64,000 bases of DNA from Lachnospiraceae bacterium. Lineage in GTDB: Bacteria; Bacillota; Clostridia; Lachnospirales; Lachnospiraceae. The notes under the pieces are model-generated. The model made no database searches, was not told the origin of the DNA, and saw nothing but the letters and a program-made list of their open reading frames with translations. The first letter of the stretch is position 1. Each line of letters starts with the position of its first letter. Made by a program: the position numbers and the translations under genes. Positions 53,308-61,603 of the stretch are shown here, piece after piece. The stretch spans positions 85,239-149,238 of the forward strand of contig CAJTCE010000006.1 of the NCBI GenBank assembly GCA_910574745.1. Reading direction: 5' to 3'.

Positions 53308-54463
53308 GATATTTCTCCTCTCCCGCTTTAAATAATGCTTCCAGTTCTCCTATCAGATCTTTTATATTTTCAATTCCGACAGAAAATCTCAAGGTTCTGT
53401 CGGTAATGCCGTTCTTTTCCAATTCGTTGGCGGGTACGTCCGCATGGGTCTGGGTCAGGGGATAAGTCAGAAGCGTTTCCGTCCCTCCAAGACTTTCCGC
53501 AAACCGGATCAGCTTAACATTTCGAAGCAGATACTGAGCAAATTCCTTATGGTCCACATCAAAGGTAATCATCGCTCCGAATCCCCTGCTCTGTCGTTTC
53601 ATAATTTCATATCCCGGGTGGGACTTTAACCCCGGATAGATTACCTTCGTCACTCTTTTCTGTCCCAGAAGCCATTCCACAATTCCCGCCGCATTTTCCT
53701 GGGCTCTGTCCATTCTGACTGCCAGGGTCTGTATTCCCCTCATGATCAGCCAGCTGTCAAAAGGAGACAGGCCTGCTCCGGTTGTTTTAATAATATATCG
53801 CAGCTGCCGGCTGATTTCCTCCCGGTTTGTAACTGCAAATCCTGCAATGGTATCGTTATGTCCTCCCAGGTATTTGGTTCCGCTGTGAACCACGATATCC
53901 GCTCCCAGCTCCAGAGGATTCTGCAGATAAGGAGAAAGAAAGGTATTATCCACAATCAGAAGAATTCCCCGCTCCTTTGTAATTTTCCCAAGCTTTCTGA
54001 TATCTGTTACATGCATCATGGGATTGGTAGGCGTTTCTAAGTATACTGCTTTGGTTTTTTCTGTTATGGATCGACTGATATTTTCCCTGCTGCAATCCAC
54101 AGCCGTTATGGATATTCCGTTTTTTTCGCTGATATTTCGGAAAAGCCTGACACTTCCGCCATACAAATCCGAATCCACAATGATATGATTTCCCGGGCGG
54201 AACAATTCCATGACTGCTCCGATTGCAGCCATACCGCTGGAAAATGCCAGAGCGTCAGTTCCTTTTTCCATGGATGCAACAATCCTCTCCAATTGCTCCC
54301 TTGTGGGGTTTTGCAATCTTGTATAATCATATCCCGTGCTTTCTCCTACTCCCCTATGGGCAAAGGTTGCCGTCTGGTAAATAGGAAAGCTGACAGCGCC
54401 ATATCTGTTTTTACCATCGTCTCCCTCCAAGTGAAGACATCGGGTTTCTATTCCATACTCCAT
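53300..54463 (-). CDS. Cystathionine gamma-synthase/lyase family PLP enzyme
   Basis: 387 aa of the Cys/Met-metabolism family. It starts IETRCLHLEGDDGKNRYGAV, has YDYTRLQNPTREQLE, the PLP-binding Lys in HSGTKYLGGHNDTIAG, and the SLGGTETLLTYP motif. It could act as a cystathionine gamma-synthase, gamma-lyase, beta-lyase or methionine gamma-lyase; sequence alone does not decide. It lies between metI and the MalY-like gene in the sulfur operon. The ribosome site is weak. Confidence 0.9.
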   Translation of the reverse strand: MEYGIETRCLHLEGDDGKNRYGAVSFPIYQTATFAHRGVGESTGYDYTRLQNPTREQLERIVASMEKGTDALAFSSGMAAIGAVMELFRPGNHIIVDSDLYGGSVRLFRNISEKNGISITAVDCSRENISRSITEKTKAVYLETPTNPMMHVTDIRKLGKITKERGILLIVDNTFLSPYLQNPLELGADIVVHSGTKYLGGHNDTIAGFAVTNREEISRQLRYIIKTTGAGLSPFDSWLIMRGIQTLAVRMDRAQENAAGIVEWLLGQKRVTKVIYPGLKSHPGYEIMKRQSRGFGAMITFDVDHKEFAQYLLRNVKLIRFAESLGGTETLLTYPLTQTHADVPANELEKNGITDRTLRFSVGIENIKDLIGELEALFKAGEEKYHG

Positions 54464-54505
54464 AATTATGACTCACTTTCTATATCGGATTTTCTATTAT
54501 TTATT

Positions 54506-55168
54506 TTATACATGCCTTCTATCCAGTTTTTTGGAAAACATCATGCCAAGTCCCTGCAATATCTGAGCCAATACTACCAGAATAATGATGGTAACAATCA
54601 TAATATCAGTCTGGTATCTGTGATAGCCATATCTGACGGCAATGTCCCCCAGACCGCCTCCTCCCACTGTTCCCGCCATGGCGGAATATCCGAGAATGGT
54701 TCCTATGGCAATGGTAACGCCGACCAGCAAAGAGGTTCTGGCTTCCGTAAGAAGCACCTTCCATATAATGGTAAAGGTTCCTGCACCCATGCTCTGTGCA
54801 GCCTCTATCACTCCCTTATCAACTTCCTTCAGTGAAGATTCCACCATACGGGCAATAAAGGGAGCCGCTGCAATGACCAGAGGCACAATCGTGGCCGAAG
54901 AACCATAGCTTTTCCCCACGATGGCCTTTGTCAGGGGAATGACCAGTATCAGCAAAATCAGGAAGGGAATGCTGCGGACAATATTGGCGATAAAATCCAG
55001 TATCTTATAAATAAAAGTATTAGGCTTTATTCCTTCTTTATCCGTAATCGCCAGAACAATTCCCATGGGAAGTCCCAGCACATATCCGAACAAGGTGGAA
55101 ACAAGCGTCATATAAAGAGTTGCCCCCGTTCCTTCCAGAAGCATCTTTACAATCGTATTATCCCACAT
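54506..55168 (-). CDS. metI: Methionine-type ABC transporter permease
   Basis: 220 aa with five membrane helices and the MetI EAA loop AAQSMGAGTFTIIWKVLLTE, plus SAMAGTVGGGGLGDIAVRYG. It imports methionine and related amino acids with MetN. ATG at 55168 overlaps metN by 11 nt and follows GGAGGTGG. Confidence 0.94.
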   Translation of the reverse strand: MWDNTIVKMLLEGTGATLYMTLVSTLFGYVLGLPMGIVLAITDKEGIKPNTFIYKILDFIANIVRSIPFLILLILVIPLTKAIVGKSYGSSATIVPLVIAAAPFIARMVESSLKEVDKGVIEAAQSMGAGTFTIIWKVLLTEARTSLLVGVTIAIGTILGYSAMAGTVGGGGLGDIAVRYGYHRYQTDIMIVTIIILVVLAQILQGLGMMFSKKLDRRHV

Positions 55169-56168
55169 AGCTGTCCACCTCCTCTACTCCCAAACCCTTT
55201 TTTTGGAAATATTCTACTATCTTATCCGCAATTTCCACGGAATCCGGCAGCTGTAAAATCATTTCGCCCTCCGCATTTCCGTTAATTGTTTTTGTATCCG
55301 CATATAAAATATTGACGGGCGTTTTACATTCCAGAATAATGTTTCCTATTACAGGCTCAAAAGCCGATTTTCCTGCAAAGGTCACACGGATTTTCCGTTC
55401 CCCTTTCATACGGCTGATATGGGCGAATCCTTTGAGCAGCAGCTTTTTCGCCGCCTCCGTTTTCGGCGTCCGGAACAATTCCTCCACAGCGCCGCTCTCT
55501 GCCAGCCTGCCATGATCCAAAACAGCCACATGGGAACATATTTCCTGTACCACACTCATCTCATGGGTAATGACCACTATGGTAATTCCCCGTTCCCGGT
55601 TAATTTCCTTTAACAGATTCAGAATGGATTTTGTTGTCTGGGGATCCAATGCACTGGTGGCTTCATCGCAGAGAAGTATTTCCGGGTTGTTGGCAAGAAC
55701 TCTGGCAATTGCCACCCTCTGCTTCTGCCCGCCCGAAAGCTGCGCCGGATATGCGCCTGCCTTTTCTGCAAGTCCCACCGTTTCCAAAAGCTCCATTGCC
55801 CTTTTTCTGGCTTTTGCCTTTTTGACTCCTGCAATTTCTAAAGGAAAACAGACATTATCCAGCACGCTGCGCTGCATCAGAAGATTAAAATGCTGGAAAA
55901 TCATACCTATATTCCGCCTTGCCTTTCTCAGCTCTTTTTCCGGTAAATCCCCAAGACTCTTTCCATTGACAAAAACCTTTCCTCCGGAAGGCTTTTCCAA
56001 TAAATTCAGGCACCGTACCAGAGTGCTTTTTCCTGCGCCGGAAAGTCCGATGATGCCGAAAATATCTCCTTTTTCTATATCGAAGTTTATATCCTTTACC
56101 GCTTCCACTTCTCCGTTTTTTGCATAAAATGTTTTGCTTACATGGGAAACCCTGATAATCGGTTCCAT
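55158..56168 (-). CDS. metN: Methionine-type ABC transporter ATPase with NIL domain
   Basis: 336 aa. Walker A GLSGAGKST, signature LSGGQKQRVAIA, Walker B LLCDEATSALD. The C-terminal about 80 residues (IRVTFAGKSAFEPVIGNIIL) form the NIL domain that in E. coli MetN binds methionine and shuts down uptake. ATG at 56168 follows GGAGGAG; the longer frame upstream has no site. It lies 137 nt after the fused binding-protein gene. Confidence 0.94.
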   Translation of the reverse strand: MEPIIRVSHVSKTFYAKNGEVEAVKDINFDIEKGDIFGIIGLSGAGKSTLVRCLNLLEKPSGGKVFVNGKSLGDLPEKELRKARRNIGMIFQHFNLLMQRSVLDNVCFPLEIAGVKKAKARKRAMELLETVGLAEKAGAYPAQLSGGQKQRVAIARVLANNPEILLCDEATSALDPQTTKSILNLLKEINRERGITIVVITHEMSVVQEICSHVAVLDHGRLAESGAVEELFRTPKTEAAKKLLLKGFAHISRMKGERKIRVTFAGKSAFEPVIGNIILECKTPVNILYADTKTINGNAEGEMILQLPDSVEIADKIVEYFQKKGLGVEEVDSYVG

Positions 56169-56305
56169 AAACTCTCCTCCTGCCGGTTGACTTGTTCTCT
56201 GCCGCAAAGCCCAGAGCATATTTATATATCCGCAAGCCGTTTCCCTGCGGATATATTCTTTTTGCTGCATATCAAACAGATAGCAGCGGCTTATTTATAT
56301 AGCAT

Positions 56306-57961
56306 TCAGCCCTCAAAAGGAATGACTGCTCCGTCATAATGATCCTCAATGTACTGCTTGATTTCATCGGATTTCAGAATTTCTACCAGGGCCTTGATTC
56401 CTTCGTTTTCTTCATTACCCTCTTTTATTGCAATGACATTTACATAGGTTTTTGCCGCTTCAGAATCTGATGTTTCATAAGCAACTGCATCCTTTCCTAC
56501 GGAAAAACCTGCTTCCAGCGCATAATTGCCGTTTAATACCACAAAAGCAACCTCATCCTTTACACGGGAAACCTGTGCCGCTTCCAATTCCTGGATTTTA
56601 ACATTCTTAAAATTTTCTTCAATATCATTTACCGTAGCTGTCAGACCTGCGCCGCCTTTTAATTTAATGATTCCGTTAGCTTCTAACAGTAACAATGCTC
56701 TTGCCTCGTTTGTTGTATCGTTAGGTACTGCAATCACATCCCCATCCTCCAGTTCGTCCAAAACACTTTTTGTACCTGGATAGATTCCGAAAGGCTCATA
56801 ATGAATACCGCCAATATTCACAAGATGTGTTCCCCTCTCCTCGTTGAACTCATTCAGATAAGGGATGTGCTGAAAATAATTTGCATCAATTTCTCCGCTC
56901 TCCACAACAAGATTAGGCTGTATATAATCGTCAAATACCCTTATTTCCAAATCCCAGCCCTGTTTTGCCAGAAGCGCTTCTGCCTGCTCTAAAATTTCCG
57001 CATGAGGCGTGGCGGAAGCTGCTATGGTAATCTTTCCCTTAATCTCAACAGGTTCTGATGCTTCTGATGCCGCCTCCGAAACAACGCCTCCTTCTACCAC
57101 AAGGCTGTCAAGATCCACTTCTGTTCCGTATACAGGCGCAAGAGTTGCATTATAATCCGCATGGAAAAACTCTTCTTCTGCCAATGCTTTGATTTCTTCA
57201 TTGATCCAATCCAGTAAAGTTGTATTTCCTTTGGATACCGCCGGTGCAATGGTGTCCAGGCTGCCGATGGATTCAATTCCTACAGTAAATCCTTCATTCT
57301 GGATTGCCCATGCCAGCACTTCCGTATTATCTGTGGAGAATGCGTCTCCCCTGCCGTCTAATAATGCGTTATAGGCTTCCGTATACTGGTCAAATTTCAG
57401 CAGGTTTACATCCGGATAATTTTCTGTAAAGAATGTTTCTGCCGTAGTTCCTTTTGTAACGATCAATGTTTTGCCGTTTAATTCCTCCGGGGAAGTAATA
57501 AGTGCGCTATCAGGCGATACGACGCCCAGAGCCACTTTCATGTAAGGCAGTGCAAAATCAACGGATTCCGCTCTTTCTTCCGTGACAGTGAAATTAGCCA
57601 GAATGATATCTACCTTTCCGCTTTCCAGATATTCCACACGGCTTGCAGCTTCTGTGGATACATATTCCACATCCACGCCTAAATCCTTCGCAAGACGTTC
57701 TGCAAAATAAACGTCATAGCCCTGATAATTTCCGCTTTCATCTACGTATCCGAAAGGATTTTTGTCGCTGAAAACGCCGATTTTAATGGTACCGCTTTCC
57801 TTGATCTCATCCAAGGTACGATAGACGGCATCTGCGCCATCTGCCTTTGCACTGTCTCCATCTGCCTCGTTTGTCATTACCACAACATTCTGCTTGCCGC
57901 AGCCTGTTAAAGCTCCTATAGCAAATACAAATGTCAACAGTAGTGTTAATAATTTTTTCAT
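56306..57961 (-). CDS. Double substrate-binding lipoprotein: amino acid (SBP_bac_3) domain fused to MetQ/NlpA domain
   Basis: 551 aa. A lipobox (IGALTGCGKQ) anchors it by Cys at about 21. Residues about 45-285 are a polar amino acid binding domain: SGTIKIGVFSDKNPFGYVDE, YDVYFAERLAKDLGVDVEYV, SVDFALPYMKV. After a Glu/Ala/Ser linker (about 286-308) residues 310-551 form a MetQ/NlpA domain: KITIAASATPHAEILEQAEA, EIDANYFQHIPYLNEFNEER, AVPNDTTNEARALLLLEANG. Relatives normally have one domain each of about 250-280 aa. It sits between an amino acid importer (permeases, ATPase) and MetNI, so one lipoprotein may feed both. ATG overlaps the stop of the ATPase gene (ATGA). Confidence 0.93.
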   Translation of the reverse strand: MKKLLTLLLTFVFAIGALTGCGKQNVVVMTNEADGDSAKADGADAVYRTLDEIKESGTIKIGVFSDKNPFGYVDESGNYQGYDVYFAERLAKDLGVDVEYVSTEAASRVEYLESGKVDIILANFTVTEERAESVDFALPYMKVALGVVSPDSALITSPEELNGKTLIVTKGTTAETFFTENYPDVNLLKFDQYTEAYNALLDGRGDAFSTDNTEVLAWAIQNEGFTVGIESIGSLDTIAPAVSKGNTTLLDWINEEIKALAEEEFFHADYNATLAPVYGTEVDLDSLVVEGGVVSEAASEASEPVEIKGKITIAASATPHAEILEQAEALLAKQGWDLEIRVFDDYIQPNLVVESGEIDANYFQHIPYLNEFNEERGTHLVNIGGIHYEPFGIYPGTKSVLDELEDGDVIAVPNDTTNEARALLLLEANGIIKLKGGAGLTATVNDIEENFKNVKIQELEAAQVSRVKDEVAFVVLNGNYALEAGFSVGKDAVAYETSDSEAAKTYVNVIAIKEGNEENEGIKALVEILKSDEIKQYIEDHYDGAVIPFEG

Positions 57962-58734
57962 ATAGCTTTTCCTCCTCTTTCTCTTTCCATATGAAATGAA
58001 AATGTATTCAAAAACCGTTTTGCTCTGTCGGTTTTTGGCCTTGTAAAAAATTTTTCCGGCGTATCTGTTTCCAGGATTTCTCCGCCGTCTAAAAACACAA
58101 TCCGGTCTGCAACCGCCCTTGCAAATTGCATCTCATGTGTAACAATCATCATTGTGGAGCCGCTTTTGGCAAGCTCCAGCATAACGTCCAATACCTCTCT
58201 GACCATTTCCGGATCCAAAGCCGCGGTCACTTCGTCAAAAAGCATGATTTCCGGTTTCATGATCAATGCCCTGACAATTGCCACCCGCTGCTTCTGTCCT
58301 CCCGAAAGCTGTCTGGGAAAAGCATTCTTTTTATCAAGAAGTCCGATACGCTCCAAAATCCTTTCCGCTTCTGCCTCTGCCTCCTTTTTATCTCTTCCCT
58401 GCACCTTTGTTGGCCCCAGCAAAATATTGTCTGTCACTGTCATATGGGGAAACAAATCATAGCTTTGGAACACCATGCCTATTTTCTGTCTGACTTCGCT
58501 CCATTTTGTTTTGTTTTCCGTAATGACCTCTCCATCTAAAAGAATTTTCCCGGACTGAATCTGTTCCAGTCCGTTTATACATCGCAGCAATGTGCTCTTT
58601 CCACATCCCGACGGTCCGATTATGACCACTACTTCGCCTTTATGGACGTTCAATGAAACATCCTTTAAAACGGGGCCGTTTCCGTAATCTTTATGTAAAT
58701 GTTTTATTTCCAGTAGTTTTTCTTTTTCCTTCAA
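57958..58734 (-). CDS. Polar amino acid ABC transporter ATPase (GlnQ/TcyN type)
   Basis: 258 aa. Walker A GPSGCGKST, signature LSGGQKQRVAIV, Walker B IMLFDEVTAALD. It drives the two permeases encoded just upstream. The start is TTG at 58734 with GGAGG 9 nt away; no later ATG fits. It overlaps the fused binding-protein gene by 4 nt. Confidence 0.93.
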   Translation of the reverse strand: MKEKEKLLEIKHLHKDYGNGPVLKDVSLNVHKGEVVVIIGPSGCGKSTLLRCINGLEQIQSGKILLDGEVITENKTKWSEVRQKIGMVFQSYDLFPHMTVTDNILLGPTKVQGRDKKEAEAEAERILERIGLLDKKNAFPRQLSGGQKQRVAIVRALIMKPEIMLFDEVTAALDPEMVREVLDVMLELAKSGSTMMIVTHEMQFARAVADRIVFLDGGEILETDTPEKFFTRPKTDRAKRFLNTFSFHMERERGGKAI

Positions 58735-58749
58735 GATTTTATGCCTCCT

Positions 58750-59427
58750 TTAATTCTTCCACTTTTTCTCCAGCCATCCCGCCATGGTGGAAATCGGCCA
58801 GCATACGATAAAATAAAGGAAGAAAATCGTTCCATAAATCCAAAGCGCCGAATCCGGCACGGTATACCTGTTTGCCTCTATAATCTGCTGGGCAACCTTT
58901 AATACCTCCACCACTCCGATCAAAACGATCAGGGAGGTGGTCTTGATCATTCTGGTGGTCAGATTAATTGCCAAAGGCGTCAGGCGCTGCAGCGTCTGGG
59001 GAATGATAATGTATCTGTATATCTGAAGCTTCGTCAATCCTATGGCCGCACCGCTTTCATACTGATGCCCTGGAATGGATATAAGCGCTCCTCTGACCAG
59101 ATCTCCCATTTCCGCCGTCCCCCAAAGGGTAAAAACAATGACCGCCGATATCTCGCCTGAAAGATTAATGCCAAAGCTTTTTGTCAGTCCAAAGTAGACA
59201 AGAAAGAGCAACACCAGCTGGGGCATGATTCTCATGGATTCCAGATAAATCTTCGTGATACATTTTGTAACCGGATTCTTTAGCGTCATTACCATACCCA
59301 GCAGAATTCCTAAAACCACCGACAGGATTACTGCCGTAAGGGAAATCTTTAAGGCTACGCCAAGTCCCTTTAAAAGCCGGATAAAGTTATTGCCCATAAA
59401 TAAAACCCTAATTCCCAAATCCTGCAT
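58750..59427 (-). CDS. Polar amino acid ABC transporter permease (second)
   Basis: 225 aa with about five membrane helices and the EAA loop IGLTKLQIYRYIIIPQTLQ. HisM/TcyM family. It probably forms a heterodimer with the upstream permease. ATG at 59427 follows AAGGAGG and overlaps that gene by 20 nt. Cystine is a likely substrate from operon context. Confidence 0.92.
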   Translation of the reverse strand: MQDLGIRVLFMGNNFIRLLKGLGVALKISLTAVILSVVLGILLGMVMTLKNPVTKCITKIYLESMRIMPQLVLLFLVYFGLTKSFGINLSGEISAVIVFTLWGTAEMGDLVRGALISIPGHQYESGAAIGLTKLQIYRYIIIPQTLQRLTPLAINLTTRMIKTTSLIVLIGVVEVLKVAQQIIEANRYTVPDSALWIYGTIFFLYFIVCWPISTMAGWLEKKWKN

Positions 59428-60067
59428 AGCGCAGCCTCCTTTCCAGGAACGACGCGGCTACGGATATAGGAAGCAGCAAAACCAGATATGCTATAACCAG
59501 CATAAGCAGCGCTTCGTCGGTCTTGTAATACAGACCGATCAAATCCTTTGCCACATACATCAAATCCGCCAATGCCAAAACGCTGAATACCGAAGTTTCT
59601 TTGATCAGAAATATCATATTGGCACAAAGCCCCGGAACAGAAAGTGACAGCGCCTGGGGAAGTATGACATATCTCATAACCTGACCGTGTTTTAAGCCTA
59701 TGGACAATGCCGATTCCTCCTGCACCTTATCAATGGCATTAAGACCGCTTCGAAACGCCTCGGCCATGTAGCTTCCGCCCAGAAAGCTGAGACCTATTAT
59801 GGCACAGGCCTGGGAACTGAAACGGATGCCGGCCTTCGGCAATCCAAAGTACAGGAAAAACAGCTGAACCAGCAGCGGAGTGTTTCGCGATAGTTCTATG
59901 TAGATGCCGGCAATTCTTTTTAAGACCGGAATCTTGAAATATTGAATCAGCGAGACAGATAACCCGATCAGCAGGGAAAAGAAAATTCCCACAATTCCCA
60001 GGCCAATGGTAAGACCTGCAGCTTTTACATATAAAGGAATATATTTGATGATAAATTCCGTATCCAA
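59408..60067 (-). CDS. Polar amino acid ABC transporter permease (first)
   Basis: 219 aa, HisM/TcyL family, with five membrane helices and the EAA loop SIGLKHGQVMRYVILPQALS. First gene of the sulfur operon. The start is TTG at 60067 (AAAGGA about 11 nt upstream); no closer ATG is available. With the promoter at 60117-60145 the leader would be about 43 nt. Confidence 0.9.
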   Translation of the reverse strand: MDTEFIIKYIPLYVKAAGLTIGLGIVGIFFSLLIGLSVSLIQYFKIPVLKRIAGIYIELSRNTPLLVQLFFLYFGLPKAGIRFSSQACAIIGLSFLGGSYMAEAFRSGLNAIDKVQEESALSIGLKHGQVMRYVILPQALSLSVPGLCANMIFLIKETSVFSVLALADLMYVAKDLIGLYYKTDEALLMLVIAYLVLLLPISVAASFLERRLRYAGFGN

Positions 60068-60096
60068 CTTTCTGCTTTTCCTTTCCTGTTTTTTGT

Positions 60097-60145
60097 ATTC
60101 CTATCGGAATAATAGGATTATATGACGTAAATATGCCTTTGTCAA
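60097..60145 (-). promoter_or_regulatory. Consensus sigma-A promoter with ATTCC-N4-GGAAT operator of the sulfur amino acid operon
   Basis: Minus-strand TTGACA (60140-60145) and TATAAT (60117-60122) are both perfect and 17 nt apart. The palindrome ATTCC-TATC-GGAAT at 60097-60110 lies at about +1 to +14. CymR and related Rrf2 regulators of sulfur genes bind ATTCC/GGAAT-containing sites, so repression when cysteine is plentiful is likely; this is inferred. Confidence 0.75.
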
Positions 60146-60176
60146 TAAATCCGGATATCGTATATTTCTACAGCTT

Positions 60177-60197
60177 GCTATAGCACAAAACTATAGC
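60177..60197. repeat. Two CTATAGC repeats upstream of the sulfur operon promoter
   Basis: GCTATAGC (60177-60184) and CTATAGC (60191-60197) are separated by 6 nt and lie about 65-90 nt upstream of the predicted start site. Each contains the palindrome CTATAG. The position suits an activator of the LysR type. No regulator is assigned. Confidence 0.4.
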
Positions 60198-60223
60198 ATA
60201 TCTCTATTGCCATGAAAGGACTG

Positions 60224-61333
60224 TTACAAAATAATAATACTGGCACAGGACAAATCATTGGTTAAATCATATACCCTGCCGCTTTCAAGTCCCACCACAG
60301 TGGGTCTTAATACCGCCTCCGAGTGGTTTTCCACCACACAGGCATCCTCTCCGTTACTCAGCTGTACTACGGTATCCACCGGATACAGAATGACGCTTCC
60401 TAAAAAGCTTCGCATTGCGGTAATATCCAATTCCGCTGTCATGGACATGATAATTTCAATGGCGTCACGCTGTGACATACCCTTTTTATAGGGCCGCTCA
60501 GTAACCAGAGCATCATATACATCTACAACAGATAAAATCTTTGCATAAGGAATTATTTTTTCTGCTGTTACTCCCATGGGATAACCGGTTCCGTTTACTT
60601 TTTCATGATGCTGCAATACAGCCGTGGCTATGGGCATGTTAAAATCGTCTTTTTCCTTTAGAATCTGATATCCATATACCGAATGCAGCTTCATTACTTC
60701 AAACTCATCATCAGTCAGTTTCGCCGGCTTATTTAAGATTTCCAGAGGAATCTTGGATTTCCCCATATCATGGAGCAGCCCCGCAATACCGATATTGTAA
60801 ACTTCCTCCTTGCCCATTCCCATTTTCTTGGCAACGATCATGGACATGGTAGCCACATCCACACTATGCTTGAAAGTATATTCATCACTGGTTTTCAGCG
60901 CAGAAATGTCCACGGCTATGGCCGCGTTATCATCAATAGCCTTTAACAGATTTTTTGTAATATTGGCAGATGTGGAAGTAAAGGCGGGAGAATCCGTGTC
61001 ATTATATAAAAACTGGATTCCTTCCGACACCCTCTTCTTAATGCTTTCAGAAAGCTTGACTTTGGCAGGGTCCGGCGTACGCATTTTGGATATATGATTC
61101 CTTGCGACTGCAGAAACGGGCTTTTGCTCCGATTCCTTTAACGGCTCCGGCTCCTCTTCCCCTTCCGAAACATAGACGCCCGTTATGCCCATGCGCGAAA
61201 GCGCCTCTATCTGATATGCATTAAGATGTGTCCCTTTAGCAATCAAAACACGGTCTAACCGATCCTTTATATTCTGGTCTATCCGCATTCCTTCCTGAAT
61301 TGCCGCTATTCTTACAAAATACCTTTTAATCAT
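60224..61333 (-). CDS. HD-GYP domain phosphodiesterase
   Basis: 369 aa. An N-terminal DUF3391-like segment with AIQEGMRIDQNIKDRL and RMGITGVYVS, then an HD-GYP domain with the metal ligands in IGIAGLLHDMGKSKIP, and the QHHEKVNGTGYPMG motif of this subfamily. It should degrade c-di-GMP. Residues about 310-369 form a small extra domain seen in related proteins. ATG at 61333 is preceded by AAGGG at a suitable distance. It follows tRNA-Thr. Confidence 0.93.
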   Translation of the reverse strand: MIKRYFVRIAAIQEGMRIDQNIKDRLDRVLIAKGTHLNAYQIEALSRMGITGVYVSEGEEEPEPLKESEQKPVSAVARNHISKMRTPDPAKVKLSESIKKRVSEGIQFLYNDTDSPAFTSTSANITKNLLKAIDDNAAIAVDISALKTSDEYTFKHSVDVATMSMIVAKKMGMGKEEVYNIGIAGLLHDMGKSKIPLEILNKPAKLTDDEFEVMKLHSVYGYQILKEKDDFNMPIATAVLQHHEKVNGTGYPMGVTAEKIIPYAKILSVVDVYDALVTERPYKKGMSQRDAIEIIMSMTAELDITAMRSFLGSVILYPVDTVVQLSNGEDACVVENHSEAVLRPTVVGLESGRVYDLTNDLSCASIIIL

Positions 61334-61411
61334 ATAGTTTCCCTTGTATCACAATTTCACAGCCACTATTTACTGTTCCTGCTAAATATTTATTCATTTA
61401 ACAATATAACA

Positions 61412-61439
61412 CAAAAGCACATCTAATAAAAGATGTGCT
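61412..61439 (-). terminator. Intrinsic terminator after tRNA-Thr
   Basis: On the minus strand AGCACATCT-TTTATT-AGATGTGCT, a perfect 9-bp stem followed by TTTTGTG. Confidence 0.85.
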
Positions 61440-61450
61440 CTCCAGTCAAA

Positions 61451-61523
61451 AGCTGAAAATGGGACTCGAACCCACGACCCCTTCATTACGAGTGAAGTGC
61501 TCTACCAACTGAGCTATTTCAGC
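61451..61523 (-). tRNA. tRNA-Thr (anticodon CGT)
   Basis: The minus strand folds into a full cloverleaf: acceptor GCTGAAA/TTTCAGC, D arm GCTC-AGTTGGTA-GAGC, anticodon arm CTTCA-CTCGTAA-TGAAG with anticodon CGT, five-base variable loop, and T arm GTGGG-TTCGAGT-CCCAT (one G-U pair). It reads ACG codons as threonine. CCA is not encoded. Discriminator base is U. Confidence 0.97.
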
Positions 61524-61544
61524 TTGGCATGAATACCAAATGTA

Positions 61545-61573
61545 ATTATATACAAACTTTCCCTTTTGTGCAA
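61545..61573 (-). promoter_or_regulatory. Probable sigma-A promoter of tRNA-Thr
   Basis: Minus-strand TTGCAC (61568-61573) and TATAAT (61545-61550), spacer 17 nt; start near 61538, 15 nt before the mature tRNA. Confidence 0.7.
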
Positions 61574-61603
61574 CAATAAATTTTTATTTCTTTCGCAATT
61601 TTT

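Noticed and set aside
60068-60223. SAM or T-box riboswitch upstream of the sulfur operon
   Set aside because: The leader after the predicted start is only about 43 nt, and none of the conserved riboswitch boxes is present.
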